Shown here: positions 25,398 to 33,848 of the stretch, in pieces | How the letters are laid out: the number at the start of each line of letters is the position of its first letter | Numbering within the stretch: position 1 is the first letter of the stretch | From: an uncultured Mucilaginibacter sp. | GTDB lineage: Bacteria; Bacteroidota; Bacteroidia; Sphingobacteriales; Sphingobacteriaceae | NCBI GenBank assembly: GCA_903927645.1 | Contig: CAIYNX010000170.1 | Location: 1-47,747 of the forward strand | Direction of reading: 5' to 3' | DNA length: 47,747 nt | Notes under the pieces: model-generated | What the model was told of the DNA's origin: nothing | Database searches by the model: none | Seen by the model: the letters and a program-made list of their open reading frames with translations, nothing else | Position numbers and translations under genes: made by a program

Positions 25398-27803
25398 TTA
25401 ATGCGCATACTTTCTTTTACGCAAATAATGTTGAAAAATAGCAAATATCAACAATTGCACCAAGGGTACAATATTATTAAATAATTGCCAATACAATTTT
25501 TCATTACGTATTTGGGCTCTGTTTAATAATCTTAACTTTATTTCCTTGGTGCGTAAAGAAATTAAACCAGAATCATCCGTCATATAATCTGCAATGTTTA
25601 GTAAAAAGTTTTTATTGCCATAATTGCGCTGTACATAATGATCGTATCCTAATGGATATGGTGAACCGTCTTTCGAAATCTGATTTTTTAGTACATCCCC
25701 ATCACTAATCACAATCATTTTTGTTGCAACACTTTGAGGTAGGATCTCCACTTTTTCTTTCAAACCTTCCGGACTTGGTCTGTTTAAAAAATCGGAAGTA
25801 AAATTCCCTTCTAATAAAACCGCTACATTTTTTGGGGTATTATTAAATTCCTTGGTGTCTGGCTCCTGTTCAACAGCCTGTAAAGAAACGATATGCGGAA
25901 CATTCAGTTTTTTGTTAAAAGGCGATGATTTTAAAATAATGGTTTTTTTTACTCCTTTAACACCAATAGTATCAATAGTACTGGCAAATTCGCTCCTAAT
26001 GGCATCCAAGTTTTTAACCAAAGGGTGTTTTGACGATGGAATAAAAAGTGGGTAATAAAGCCATGGCACCAATTGTATTTGAGCTTGGCCGCCTACATTC
26101 CCGGTAGTTAATGGAATCGGGGAGCAACTCATATCAGCCAATAAATCGTAATTGATACGAACACCATAGGTAAATAGCTGATCGTCAATATCCAATTGTT
26201 TAGCAAAGGTCATTTGTTCGCCCTGGTTTCTTCTCATACTGTCCAGCTCGGCATTTACCTGATCAATCGCCCAAACAACCCTTCCTCCACGCATCACAAA
26301 CTGATCGATCTTAAACTTTTCCAATTCGCTAAATTTCGAATCAGGTTTAGGTACAATTATCAGTTTAAATTTCATCAAACTATCAAATGGGATATCCAAT
26401 AAGTTCACCCTACCTACGGTATAACCATCCTCCAACGATTTCATGGCATCCTCCAATTGAAGGTTGCTTAACTCTTTGTGGCCTTCGGTAAAACCAATTA
26501 TGGGTTTGCCACCGGTACTAATTTTTTTGATGGCAGATGAAAAAGCATATTCAAGGTTTTCTATCGAATTGTTCAATACTTCATCTTCGTTTGAGCCAAT
26601 ACGGGTTTGTAATAAGTTTACAGCTATTTCCCTATTATTGGCAGACAATAATGCTGCCGGAACAATTAGTTTTTGAGTTACTCCGTCATCAGTTTTTACG
26701 CTTAGGTTGTTGGGGGTTATCCCTTTTTCTTCTAAGTTTTGAATGGCAGTTTGCTGGTCTTCTTGACTTAGCCCCTTCAGCGGATCAATAAATTTAAACC
26801 TGAGATTTCCGTGGCTGTATGCCTGTAAATCGCTCAGCATGTCGCGAGTTGCACGTTGTAACCTTTTCATACCACCGGGAAAATTATCGCCCTGCAAATA
26901 AACAGCCACCCTAACCGGCGATTTGAGCTTACCCATTATTTCGCGACTAATAACCGATATAGTAAAACGCTTTTCTTTGGTAAAATCAAAACGGGTAAAG
27001 GTAAAGCCTGAAATTATACTTAAACCTAACAAAACTCCCAAAGTGGAGTAAAAAAATTTGGCATCAACACCAACCAAACTTTTTTGGCGTTGCCTTATTA
27101 ATATAAATAGTGTTAAACCTAAAAATAATCCAGCTATTACTATAAAGTAAACCAAATCGCGGGTATCCAATACACCACGACTTACTGATTGGTAATGTTC
27201 TGTAATACCAAAGTTTTCTAAATCTAACCCTTGCAGGCTTAATAACTGGCTCAGGGAGTCAAATCCCGAATAAAAAAAGTAACAAAGAAAAACGGCAATG
27301 GTAAAAGCTATGATTTGATTTTTACTTATTGATGATGCGAAAATACCTATTGCACAAAAACAGCCTCCCAGTAAAAATAAACCAATATATGAGCCTATTA
27401 CACCCCCTGTATCAATATTACCTTGCGGGTTACCTAAACTATATACAGAATAATAATAAACTACTGTTGGCACCAAAGCAAAAAATACAATAACAACCGA
27501 GGCCAAGTATTTACCTACCACAATTTGCCAATCGGTAAGGGGGCGGGTTAGCAATAGTTCAAAAGTGCCCTCTTTACGTTCTTCTGCCAGCGAACGCATG
27601 GTAATAGCCGGCACCAAAAACATAAATAAGAAAGGTGCGGTGGTAAAAAGGCTCTCCATACTGGCAAAGCCATAATTCAAAATACTTGAATCGGGGAACA
27701 CCCACAAAAACAAACCTAAAACCAGCAAAAAAACGCCTATGGTAATATAGGCAACAAATGAGCTTAAATAGGATACTATTTCTTTTTTTAAAATACTTAA
27801 CAC
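25398..27803 (-). CDS. gldG: Fused gliding-motility ABC permease GldF and GldG
   Basis: One 801-residue frame carries a GldF-type ABC-2 permease (about 1-240, six hydrophobic helices and the signature TMRSLAEERKEGTFELLLTRPLTDWQIVVGKYLA) followed by a GldG-type region (about 255-801) with an anchor helix, the large extracytoplasmic segment and a last membrane helix at LVQLLIFAIFQHYLRKRKY. In Flavobacterium johnsoniae gldF and gldG are separate genes and, with GldA, form an ABC complex needed for gliding. A fusion of the two keeps stoichiometry fixed. The start is ATG at 27803. Motility itself is not shown because other gld and spr genes are not in the window. Confidence 0.88.
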   Translation of the reverse strand: MLSILKKEIVSYLSSFVAYITIGVFLLVLGLFLWVFPDSSILNYGFASMESLFTTAPFLFMFLVPAITMRSLAEERKEGTFELLLTRPLTDWQIVVGKYLASVVIVFFALVPTVVYYYSVYSLGNPQGNIDTGGVIGSYIGLFLLGGCFCAIGIFASSISKNQIIAFTIAVFLCYFFYSGFDSLSQLLSLQGLDLENFGITEHYQSVSRGVLDTRDLVYFIVIAGLFLGLTLFILIRQRQKSLVGVDAKFFYSTLGVLLGLSIISGFTFTRFDFTKEKRFTISVISREIMGKLKSPVRVAVYLQGDNFPGGMKRLQRATRDMLSDLQAYSHGNLRFKFIDPLKGLSQEDQQTAIQNLEEKGITPNNLSVKTDDGVTQKLIVPAALLSANNREIAVNLLQTRIGSNEDEVLNNSIENLEYAFSSAIKKISTGGKPIIGFTEGHKELSNLQLEDAMKSLEDGYTVGRVNLLDIPFDSLMKFKLIIVPKPDSKFSELEKFKIDQFVMRGGRVVWAIDQVNAELDSMRRNQGEQMTFAKQLDIDDQLFTYGVRINYDLLADMSCSPIPLTTGNVGGQAQIQLVPWLYYPLFIPSSKHPLVKNLDAIRSEFASTIDTIGVKGVKKTIILKSSPFNKKLNVPHIVSLQAVEQEPDTKEFNNTPKNVAVLLEGNFTSDFLNRPSPEGLKEKVEILPQSVATKMIVISDGDVLKNQISKDGSPYPLGYDHYVQRNYGNKNFLLNIADYMTDDSGLISLRTKEIKLRLLNRAQIRNEKLYWQLFNNIVPLVQLLIFAIFQHYLRKRKYAH

Positions 27804-27973
27804 AGGCAGGTTTTATAACAAACGTGAAAATTAATAAATGTTATATAGCATAATTGGCAAAGTTAATTATTTGAACTAACCTTAATTATTATAAAGGCAC
27901 TATAAAGTTTAAATTTTGTTTTACAATGCTTTTATTAATTGAATTTTAAGCAGTTAGCAAATATAAGTGTTAT

Positions 27974-28678
27974 TTAATTGGTCAATTTAATGAATATATT
28001 TTCAAGGCTTGCCCCCTTGTTCTTTTCTTTCAGACCCATAAATGTATCATTGGCTACAATTTTACCTTTACTTATAATTACAACTTGGTTACATACGGCT
28101 TCCACCTCCTGCATAATATGGGTTGATAATACCACCGTTTTTGATTTCCCTAAATCAAGAATTAACTGCCTGATGCCAATTAACTGATTGGGGTCCAGAC
28201 CAGAAGTTGGCTCATCCAGAATTAACACTTCGGGATTATGCAATATGGCCTGGGCAATGCCTACTCTTTGGCGATAGCCTTTTGATAGCTGACCAATTTT
28301 TTTGCGTTGTTCTGGGCCTAAACCTGTTTGCTCAATAATATCGGCAATACGGCTTTGCGGGTTTTTCATTTGGTGGATAGCTGCAATGAAGGCCAACGAT
28401 TCCTTTACATACATATCCAAATACAAGGGATTGCTTTCGGGTAGGTAGCCAATTCTACGCTTTACTTCTAAGGGTTGTTTTTCAACATCAAAGCCACAAA
28501 CTGTTGCCTTTCCGGATGTTTGCGGAATAAAACAGGTAAGTATTTTCATGGTGGTTGATTTACCTGCGCCATTGGGCCCTAAAAACCCCAATACCCCCTG
28601 AGCCGCGCTAAAACTAATATGATCAACAGCTTGCTGCTGTCCGTATACTTTAGTAAGTGATTCAACTTGAATGCTCAT
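27974..28678 (-). CDS. gldA: Gliding-motility-associated ABC ATPase GldA
   Basis: The 234-residue ATPase has Walker A GPNGAGKS (34-41), the ABC signature LSKGYRQRVG (131-140), Walker B LILDEP (152-157) and the switch histidine in STHIMQEVE. It most resembles ATPases of ABC-2 exporters, and the next gene on the strand is the fused GldFG permease, so it is the GldA partner. A 170-nt AT-rich gap separates the two; no terminator hairpin is obvious in it. A TACCTTTG box lies 4 nt before the start. Confidence 0.88.
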   Translation of the reverse strand: MSIQVESLTKVYGQQQAVDHISFSAAQGVLGFLGPNGAGKSTTMKILTCFIPQTSGKATVCGFDVEKQPLEVKRRIGYLPESNPLYLDMYVKESLAFIAAIHQMKNPQSRIADIIEQTGLGPEQRKKIGQLSKGYRQRVGIAQAILHNPEVLILDEPTSGLDPNQLIGIRQLILDLGKSKTVVLSTHIMQEVEAVCNQVVIISKGKIVANDTFMGLKEKNKGASLENIFIKLTN

Positions 28679-28682
28679 GCAA

Positions 28683-28690
28683 CAAAGGTA
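28683..28690 (-). promoter_or_regulatory. TACCTTTG box 4 nt before gldA start
   Basis: Minus-strand TACCTTTG matches the -7 consensus, with exactly the same 4-nt spacing to the ATG as at engB. No clear -33 partner was found. Confidence 0.4.
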
Positions 28691-28865
28691 AGTTTTAGAT
28701 ATGATATTTTTGAAATTTGAAATATACCCTACAAATAAGGTTTAAACGTAATGATAAATAGTATGTTGTAACTATTTAATTTTCGAGTGAATTTTAGAAA
28801 TAATTTTTTAATGTAAAATTTGTCAAATTGTCAGATATTCATGATGGCAAGCAATTTGATTAGTA

Positions 28866-28873
28866 TATATTTG
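28866..28873 (+). promoter_or_regulatory. Candidate -7 element of trxA promoter
   Basis: TATATTTG lies 27 nt before the trxA ATG at 28901, a normal leader length for this group. A -33 TTTG at the ideal distance is missing, so this is a partial match. Confidence 0.4.
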
Positions 28874-28900
28874 TATTACAAAAATTTAAAAATTAAAATT

Positions 28901-29221
28901 ATGGCTTTAGAAATAACTGATGCAAACTTTGAAGAATTAGTCCTAAAATCGACTAAACCTGTTCTTGTTGATTTTTGGGCAGAATGGTGTGGCCCTTGTA
29001 GAATGGTTGGACCAGTAGTAGAAGAAATTGCTAAAGAATATGATGGTAAGGCAGTTGTTGGCAAAGTAAACGTTGATAACAACCCGGGTATATCTACTAA
29101 ATTTGGTATCCGTAATATACCAGCTTTGCTTTTTTTTAAAAATGGCGAAATTGTTGATAAACAAATTGGCGCAGTTCCAAAATCTGTTCTTGTTGGTAAA
29201 CTAAACGGACAGTTAGCGTAA
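28901..29221 (+). CDS. trxA: Thioredoxin
   Basis: The 106-residue cytoplasmic redox protein has the active-site motif WCGPC (C30 and C33) within DFWAEWCGPCRM, the buried Asp in VDFWAE, the cis-proline site RNIPALLFFK and the usual C-terminal helix. I choose the ATG at 28901 (MALEITDANFEEL); a longer in-frame start at 28820 would add 27 residues unlike the family and lie upstream of the likely promoter. It ends at a strong terminator hairpin. Confidence 0.95.
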   Translation: MALEITDANFEELVLKSTKPVLVDFWAEWCGPCRMVGPVVEEIAKEYDGKAVVGKVNVDNNPGISTKFGIRNIPALLFFKNGEIVDKQIGAVPKSVLVGKLNGQLA

Positions 29222-29236
29222 CTACTGCAATTATTT

Positions 29237-29285
29237 AAATGGTTTCATTTTTGTATTTTTACAAAAATGAAACCATTTGTTTTTT
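29237..29285 (+). terminator. Strong intrinsic terminator after trxA
   Basis: A perfect 19-bp stem (29237-29255 with 29260-29278) with a TTTT loop is followed by a T run (to about 29285). It isolates trxA from the DUF58 gene. Confidence 0.85.
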
Positions 29286-29301
29286 AATTTAAACCTCCAC
29301 C

Positions 29302-30222
29302 ATGCCGCAACTAAAGGATGAACCTCAAATACGTAACTTGGCCAATTTGGAGCTTTTGGCTCGCCAGGTTGTTGAAGGTTTCATTACCGGCCTGCACCAA
29401 AGTCCTTTTCATGGTTTTTCGGTTGAGTTTGCCGAACATCGACTATACAATAATGGAGAATCGGTAAAAAACATTGATTGGAAATTATTAGCCCGTACCG
29501 ATAAGCTTTTTGTTAAGCAATTTGAAGAAGAAACCAATTTGCGTTGTTATTTGTTGCTGGATACCTCATCGAGCATGAATTTTCCGGGAACTGGCTTTAA
29601 TAAATTGCAATTCTCTATTTATGCTGCAGCATCGCTCATGTATTTGTTCAAAAAACAACGTGATGCCTTTGGGCTATGTTTGTTTTCGGATAAAATTGAC
29701 TGGATGAGTCAAATAAAATCAACAACTGCGCATATGTTTCACCTGTATGCCGAACTTGAAAATGCTTATAATCAACCCAAGATAAAAACAAAAACCTCTA
29801 TAACACAGGTATTGCACCAGGTTGCAGGACAAATTCATCAACGCTCATTAGTGATTTTGTTTAGCGATATGCTCGACCAAAACCTGAACCCGGAAAAACT
29901 ACAATTACTATTTTCAGCTTTACAGCATTTAAAGTTTAATAAACACGAAATTGTAATTTTCAACATCAACGATAAAAACAAAGAGATCGACTTTAACTTT
30001 GATAACCGCCCCTACCAATTTATTGATATTGAAAGTGGCGAACAAATAAAAGTACATCCCAATAAAATCAAATCGGCTTATAAATCGCTTTTATCAAGAT
30101 ACCATCATGAGTTGGAGCTTAAATGCGCCCAATATCAAATTGATTTAATTGATGTTGATATTGCCGATGGTTACAACGAAGTATTAAAATCGTACTTGTT
30201 AAAAAGAAACAAAATGATATAG
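29302..30222 (+). CDS. DUF58/von Willebrand A-like protein
   Basis: The 306-residue protein shows the DUF58 signature HGFSVEFAEHRLYNNGESVKNIDWKLLARTDKLFVKQFEEE followed by a vWA-type metal site with D87-T-S-S-S91 (LLLDTSSSMNF). In many bacteria DUF58 proteins accompany MoxR ATPases and other vWA proteins in chaperone-like gene sets, but neither is next to it here. No signal peptide. It is convergent with the aminotransferase gene, 12 nt between stops. Confidence 0.87.
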   Translation: MPQLKDEPQIRNLANLELLARQVVEGFITGLHQSPFHGFSVEFAEHRLYNNGESVKNIDWKLLARTDKLFVKQFEEETNLRCYLLLDTSSSMNFPGTGFNKLQFSIYAAASLMYLFKKQRDAFGLCLFSDKIDWMSQIKSTTAHMFHLYAELENAYNQPKIKTKTSITQVLHQVAGQIHQRSLVILFSDMLDQNLNPEKLQLLFSALQHLKFNKHEIVIFNINDKNKEIDFNFDNRPYQFIDIESGEQIKVHPNKIKSAYKSLLSRYHHELELKCAQYQIDLIDVDIADGYNEVLKSYLLKRNKMI

Positions 30223-30234
30223 TTTGGTATTGAT

Positions 30235-31431
30235 TTACAATCCACCAAGTACGTAATCAATGGCCCCTAAAATCACATCACAAGCTACATTAATTTCATC
30301 AAGGGTTATAATTAATGGAGGTGCAATGCGCATGGCATTGCTGCAATGTAAAAACCAATCTGTTATTACCCCATTTTCAATACAACGGTCAATTATTTTC
30401 TTATTCAATTCAAAGCTTTCAAACTCAACCGCTAGCATTAAGCCCTTGCCTCGAATTTGCTTAATGGCAGGGTGTACCAATTTTCTTCTAATCAAAGCTT
30501 CCTTTCCACTTACTTGATCAATTAATTTTTCGTTTAATAATACCTCTAAGGCGGCTAAACCGGCAGCCGAGCAAACCGGATGCCCCCCGAATGTAGTAAT
30601 ATGCCCGAGAATTGGATTTTCTTTCAAAGCCGACATGATTTGTACAGAGGAGATAAATGCGCCTATTGGCATGCCACCGCCCAATGCCTTGGCCAGCAAT
30701 AAAATATCAGGTACAATACCAAAATTCTCAAATGCAAATAGTTTCCCGGTACGCCCAAAAGCAGCCTGTATTTCGTCTAATATTAGTAAGGTACCAGTTT
30801 CTGTACATCTTTTGCGCAAAGCCTGTATATACGCACTATCAGGAACTCTTATCCCTGCTTCGCCTTGTATGGTTTCAACAATTACGCAAGCGGTATGATG
30901 GGTAATGGCCCTTAGTTGGTCAACTTGATTAAAATTGATAAAGGTAACTCCTGGTAATAAAGGTCGGTAAGGTTGTTTAAAATACTCATTGCCCATTACG
31001 CTCAATGCGCCATGGGTACTCCCGTGGTACGACTGGTTAAAAGCAACAACTTCTGCCCTACCGGTGTATCGTTTTGCTAATTTTAAAGCACCCTCTACAG
31101 CTTCACTGCCCGAGTTGGTAAAATAAACTGAATTCAAATTGGCGGGTAATACAGCAACTAATTTTTCAGCAAAGCGAACTTGCGGAGCTTGTACATATTC
31201 GCCATATACCATTAGGTGCATGTATTTATCAACTTGATTTTTTATAGCCTCAATTACTTTAGGATGGCTATGCCCCAAATTGCTCACCCCAATACCCGAA
31301 ATTAAATCAATAAATGCCTTGCCTTCATTATTGTACATATAAACTCCTTGGGCACGTTCAAATTCAAGCAACAAGGGAAAATCAGTTGTTTGCGCATTAT
31401 TATTCAGGAATAACTGACGGAGGGTTAACAT
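30235..31431 (-). CDS. Class III PLP-dependent aminotransferase
   Basis: The 398-residue enzyme is of the acetylornithine/ornithine/gamma-aminobutyrate aminotransferase class. PLP residues are visible: N-terminal NSGSEAVEGALKLAKRY, D219 in LILDEIQAAFGRTG contacting the pyridine nitrogen, and K248 in LLAKALGGGMP forming the Schiff base. The amino donor cannot be fixed from sequence alone; no arginine or proline gene is next to it, although pruA lies 20 kb away. The ATG at 31431 follows an A-rich leader. It is separated from the sigma operon by about 100 nt. Confidence 0.88.
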   Translation of the reverse strand: MLTLRQLFLNNNAQTTDFPLLLEFERAQGVYMYNNEGKAFIDLISGIGVSNLGHSHPKVIEAIKNQVDKYMHLMVYGEYVQAPQVRFAEKLVAVLPANLNSVYFTNSGSEAVEGALKLAKRYTGRAEVVAFNQSYHGSTHGALSVMGNEYFKQPYRPLLPGVTFINFNQVDQLRAITHHTACVIVETIQGEAGIRVPDSAYIQALRKRCTETGTLLILDEIQAAFGRTGKLFAFENFGIVPDILLLAKALGGGMPIGAFISSVQIMSALKENPILGHITTFGGHPVCSAAGLAALEVLLNEKLIDQVSGKEALIRRKLVHPAIKQIRGKGLMLAVEFESFELNKKIIDRCIENGVITDWFLHCSNAMRIAPPLIITLDEINVACDVILGAIDYVLGGL

Positions 31432-31533
31432 AGTGCAAATTAAGGGAAAAGTACTTGATTTTAAATCAAGCTAAGCACCATTACGTATAAATATGACCAA
31501 ATTCAGGCTTATAAACCCCTTTTTGGGCTGAAT

Positions 31534-32046
31534 TTAATCACCAGACCTGATACTGCGCTCAGTTAATTGCTTTAGTACCTCTTTATTAAAATCACCTTCG
31601 CTTTTATATATTTCAGCTACTTTTTCAGGAGGCAAAATTTTCAAGAATTCATCTTTATAATGCTTCCTGATGGTAACCAATTGCTCTTCAAATGCTAATT
31701 GATTATCAAGGTTTTGGGTGCCACTGGTTGAAGATATGGTATTGTTTAACCTAATCATTGTCCTCACCTTCATAATTTCTTCCTGATATTGGCGGTATAG
31801 TGGTGTAAAAGCTTTTGATTGTTCATCGGTAAGGTTCAACTTATTACTGATAAACTTCTCTTTTAATAATAATATTTTGGCACCTGGTGCATTTTGTTTT
31901 AAATTTTCAATCCTATTATTTCTAAGTTCTAACCTTTCTAAAGCTTTATGTTCATTTATTTTTTTAGGCAATTTCTGACTAAAAGCTTCCTTCCCAAAAG
32001 CAATAAAAAACAAGGATAGAAATAATATTTTTATGATGTTTCTCAT
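31534..32046 (-). CDS. Spy/CpxP-like periplasmic protein
   Basis: The 170-residue product has a signal peptide (about 1-23) and is almost all helical and charged. LNLTDEQSKAFTPLYRQYQEEI matches the LTxxQ-type core of Spy/CpxP periplasmic stress chaperones/metal sensors, with a second helical part around EEQLVTIRKHYKDEFLKILPPEKV. It starts 9 nt after the anti-sigma-like gene, so it is the third gene of the ECF operon. A role in periplasmic sensing upstream of the anti-sigma protein is inferred from the order only. Confidence 0.7.
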   Translation of the reverse strand: MRNIIKILFLSLFFIAFGKEAFSQKLPKKINEHKALERLELRNNRIENLKQNAPGAKILLLKEKFISNKLNLTDEQSKAFTPLYRQYQEEIMKVRTMIRLNNTISSTSGTQNLDNQLAFEEQLVTIRKHYKDEFLKILPPEKVAEIYKSEGDFNKEVLKQLTERSIRSGD

Positions 32047-32055
32047 TGTAATATA

Positions 32056-33165
32056 TTATTTAACGCCATTAGCATATTTTTGCAAAGCGTTTTGTAATTT
32101 TTCATTGTCAACCGGGTTGCCTTCGGTTAAAACAATATGTTCTGTTTCTTCCTCATCAACACTAGTCTGCAAATAATCTTTCAATTCATCAACCGTTACA
32201 CTTGAAAGCTCCTTATGTAAGAACGAATGGTTATGTACATACGTTGGACTTGTTATTTTCATCAATAAAACACCTCCGCCAACTACCAATGCAAAACATG
32301 CCGCTGTTGCATATTTAAACACGGTAGAGGTGTACATTTTGCGTACAATGCCAGGCTTACGAACTTGGTTGGCATTTATAGTTTTATTTAATATTTGCTC
32401 ATTCAGTTCTTCAAAGTAATTCTCAGGCACTGCAAAAACCTCTTCCGAAGATTTAACAAATTCATCAACCGCAATGCGAGCTTGAATTTGGCTCTGTAAG
32501 TTTTCAAAATAATTTTCAGGTACTAAAAACCCAGCTTCACTTTCCTGTAATCGGCTCTCAACATTTATCCTGCTTTGAATATTGGAGGTCAATTCATCAA
32601 AATAACTTTCAGGAACTGTAAAACCTGTTTCTTTTTCTTCTATATGGCTCTCAATATTGATCCTGCTTTGAATATTGGAGGCCAATTCATCAAAATAATT
32701 TTCAGGAATTGTAAAGCCTGTTTCTTTTTCTTCTATATAGCTTTCAATATTGATCCTGCTCTGGATATTGGATGCCAACTCGTCAAAATAGTTTTCAGGA
32801 ACTGTAAAGCCTGTTTCTTTTTCTTCTATATGGCTTTCAATATTGATCCTGCTCTGGATATTGGATGCCAACTCGTCAAAATAATTTTCAGGAACTGTAA
32901 AGCCTGTTTCTTTTTCATCAATTTGGCTCTCAATAATAATCCTGCTTTGGATATTGGATGCCAATTCATCAAAATAATTTTCAGGAACTGTAAAGCCATG
33001 CAAAGGTTGGTTGCTTTTCCAATCACTAAAGTTTTTGTAAGCAACAATACGCTCCCCTAGGCTATCAAAATAACCTTCGGGCACTGTAAACGGGTTAGCC
33101 GGGCTTACCTGTTTAAGCTTTTCGTATTCGTTTAACCAATCTTTGTTTTCCATTTCACTGTCCAT
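32056..33165 (-). CDS. Anti-sigma-like membrane protein with eight VPExYF repeats
   Basis: The 369-residue protein has a soluble, acidic N-terminal part, one membrane helix (about 284-304, FKYATAACFALVVGGGVLLM) and a C-terminal tail of about 65 residues that would face the periplasm. The N-terminal part is built of eight repeats starting at residues F26, F58, F89, F120, F151, F182, F213 and F244, consensus FTVPENYFDELASNIQSRIN plus an acidic end. Single VPExYF motifs occur at the start of proteins encoded after ECF sigma genes in Bacteroidota, as I recall; here the motif is multiplied. The gene begins 51 nt after the sigma gene and 9 nt before the Spy-like gene. No cysteine-histidine ZAS motif is present, so it is not a classical zinc anti-sigma. 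Sigma binding is inferred from position. Confidence 0.75.
   Translation of the reverse strand: MDSEMENKDWLNEYEKLKQVSPANPFTVPEGYFDSLGERIVAYKNFSDWKSNQPLHGFTVPENYFDELASNIQSRIIIESQIDEKETGFTVPENYFDELASNIQSRINIESHIEEKETGFTVPENYFDELASNIQSRINIESYIEEKETGFTIPENYFDELASNIQSRINIESHIEEKETGFTVPESYFDELTSNIQSRINVESRLQESEAGFLVPENYFENLQSQIQARIAVDEFVKSSEEVFAVPENYFEELNEQILNKTINANQVRKPGIVRKMYTSTVFKYATAACFALVVGGGVLLMKITSPTYVHNHSFLHKELSSVTVDELKDYLQTSVDEEETEHIVLTEGNPVDNEKLQNALQKYANGVK
32380..33090 (-). repeat. Tandem 93-bp repeat array, eight units
   Basis: Inside the anti-sigma-like gene the motif on the plus strand TTCAGGAACTGTAAA recurs at 32422, 32515, 32608, 32701, 32794, 32887 and 32980, exactly 93 bp apart, and once more at 33076 (96 bp). 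Two central neighbours (32701-32793 and 32794-32886) differ at 3 of 93 bases by hand count, and others at about 10, so the duplications are recent in the middle and older at the edges. All units keep the frame (31 codons). Confidence 0.92.
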
Positions 33166-33215
33166 AACTCCTATTTGATTGAAAAAAAATCAAAAGGTTT
33201 AATGCAATTTTTAAA

Positions 33216-33770
33216 TTAATCTGTAGCTAGTAAAAAAGCTTCAATTTTTTTTACTGCGAGGTGGAAGGAAGCTTTCAAAGCACCAACGCTTGTACCCAAA
33301 ACTTCCGATATTTCTTCATATTTCATATCGTCATAATACTTCATATTAAATACCAATCGTTGTTTTTCGGGTAGGGTAACCAAAGCTTCTTGCAATTTGC
33401 GCTGTGCCAAATCTCCATTAAAATAGGTCGAATCGGCCAAAGTATCAGCAAGCTCATAAACAACATCATCAAGCGAAATATTGTTTTTTTGCTTCTTCTT
33501 ATTTAAAAAGGTGATGCATTCGTTTGTTGCAATCCGGTAAAGCCAAGTATATAACTGAGCATCGCTTCTAAACCCCGCAAGGTTTTTCCAAACTTTTATA
33601 AAAACATCCTGTACAAGGTCATCAGCGTCATCATGGTCAATCACCATACGCCTGATATGCCAATATACTTTTTGCTGATATTTTTTCAGCAGCATATTAA
33701 ATGCCTCGTTTCGGGTTCGTTCGTCCTGAAACTTGCTTAAAATTTCTTCATCTTTTACCTCGACCGACAT
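33216..33770 (-). CDS. ECF-type RNA polymerase sigma factor
   Basis: The 184-residue sigma-70 family protein has region 2 (FNMLLKKYQQKVYWHIRRMVIDHDDADDLVQDVFIKVWKNL, with the DADDLVQDVFIKVW core) and region 4 (ALVTLPEKQRLVFNMKYYDDMKYEEISEVLGTSVGALKASFHLAVKKI, with the HTH). It lacks region 3. It would direct RNA polymerase to a specific stress regulon. The gene is followed by the VPExYF membrane protein and the Spy-like gene, the arrangement of an ECF sigma with its regulator. Its own promoter targets are not identifiable here. Confidence 0.93.
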   Translation of the reverse strand: MSVEVKDEEILSKFQDERTRNEAFNMLLKKYQQKVYWHIRRMVIDHDDADDLVQDVFIKVWKNLAGFRSDAQLYTWLYRIATNECITFLNKKKQKNNISLDDVVYELADTLADSTYFNGDLAQRKLQEALVTLPEKQRLVFNMKYYDDMKYEEISEVLGTSVGALKASFHLAVKKIEAFLLATD

Positions 33771-33848
33771 GAATTGGTTTTTGTGTTTTATTTTTCTTAT
33801 TAACGGCTTTTATTATAAATCAACTGTCTAGCTTTATTTATACTGCAA

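Noticed and set aside
28820..28900. Longer start for trxA
   Set aside because: The extra 27 residues are not thioredoxin-like and the likely promoter box lies inside this stretch.
31499..31535. Hairpin AAATTCAG/CTGAATTT after the Spy-like gene as a terminator
   Set aside because: It begins at the stop codon, has a large asymmetric loop and lacks a T run, so it is not convincing.
32575..33060. Long plus-strand open frame opposite the repeat array (161 codons)
   Set aside because: It is open only because the repeated units lack stops in that frame; it has no homology and lies antisense to a well-supported gene.
32422..33090. Regularly spaced repeats that resemble a CRISPR array
   Set aside because: The 93-bp units have no unique spacers, keep a single reading frame and encode a repeat protein.
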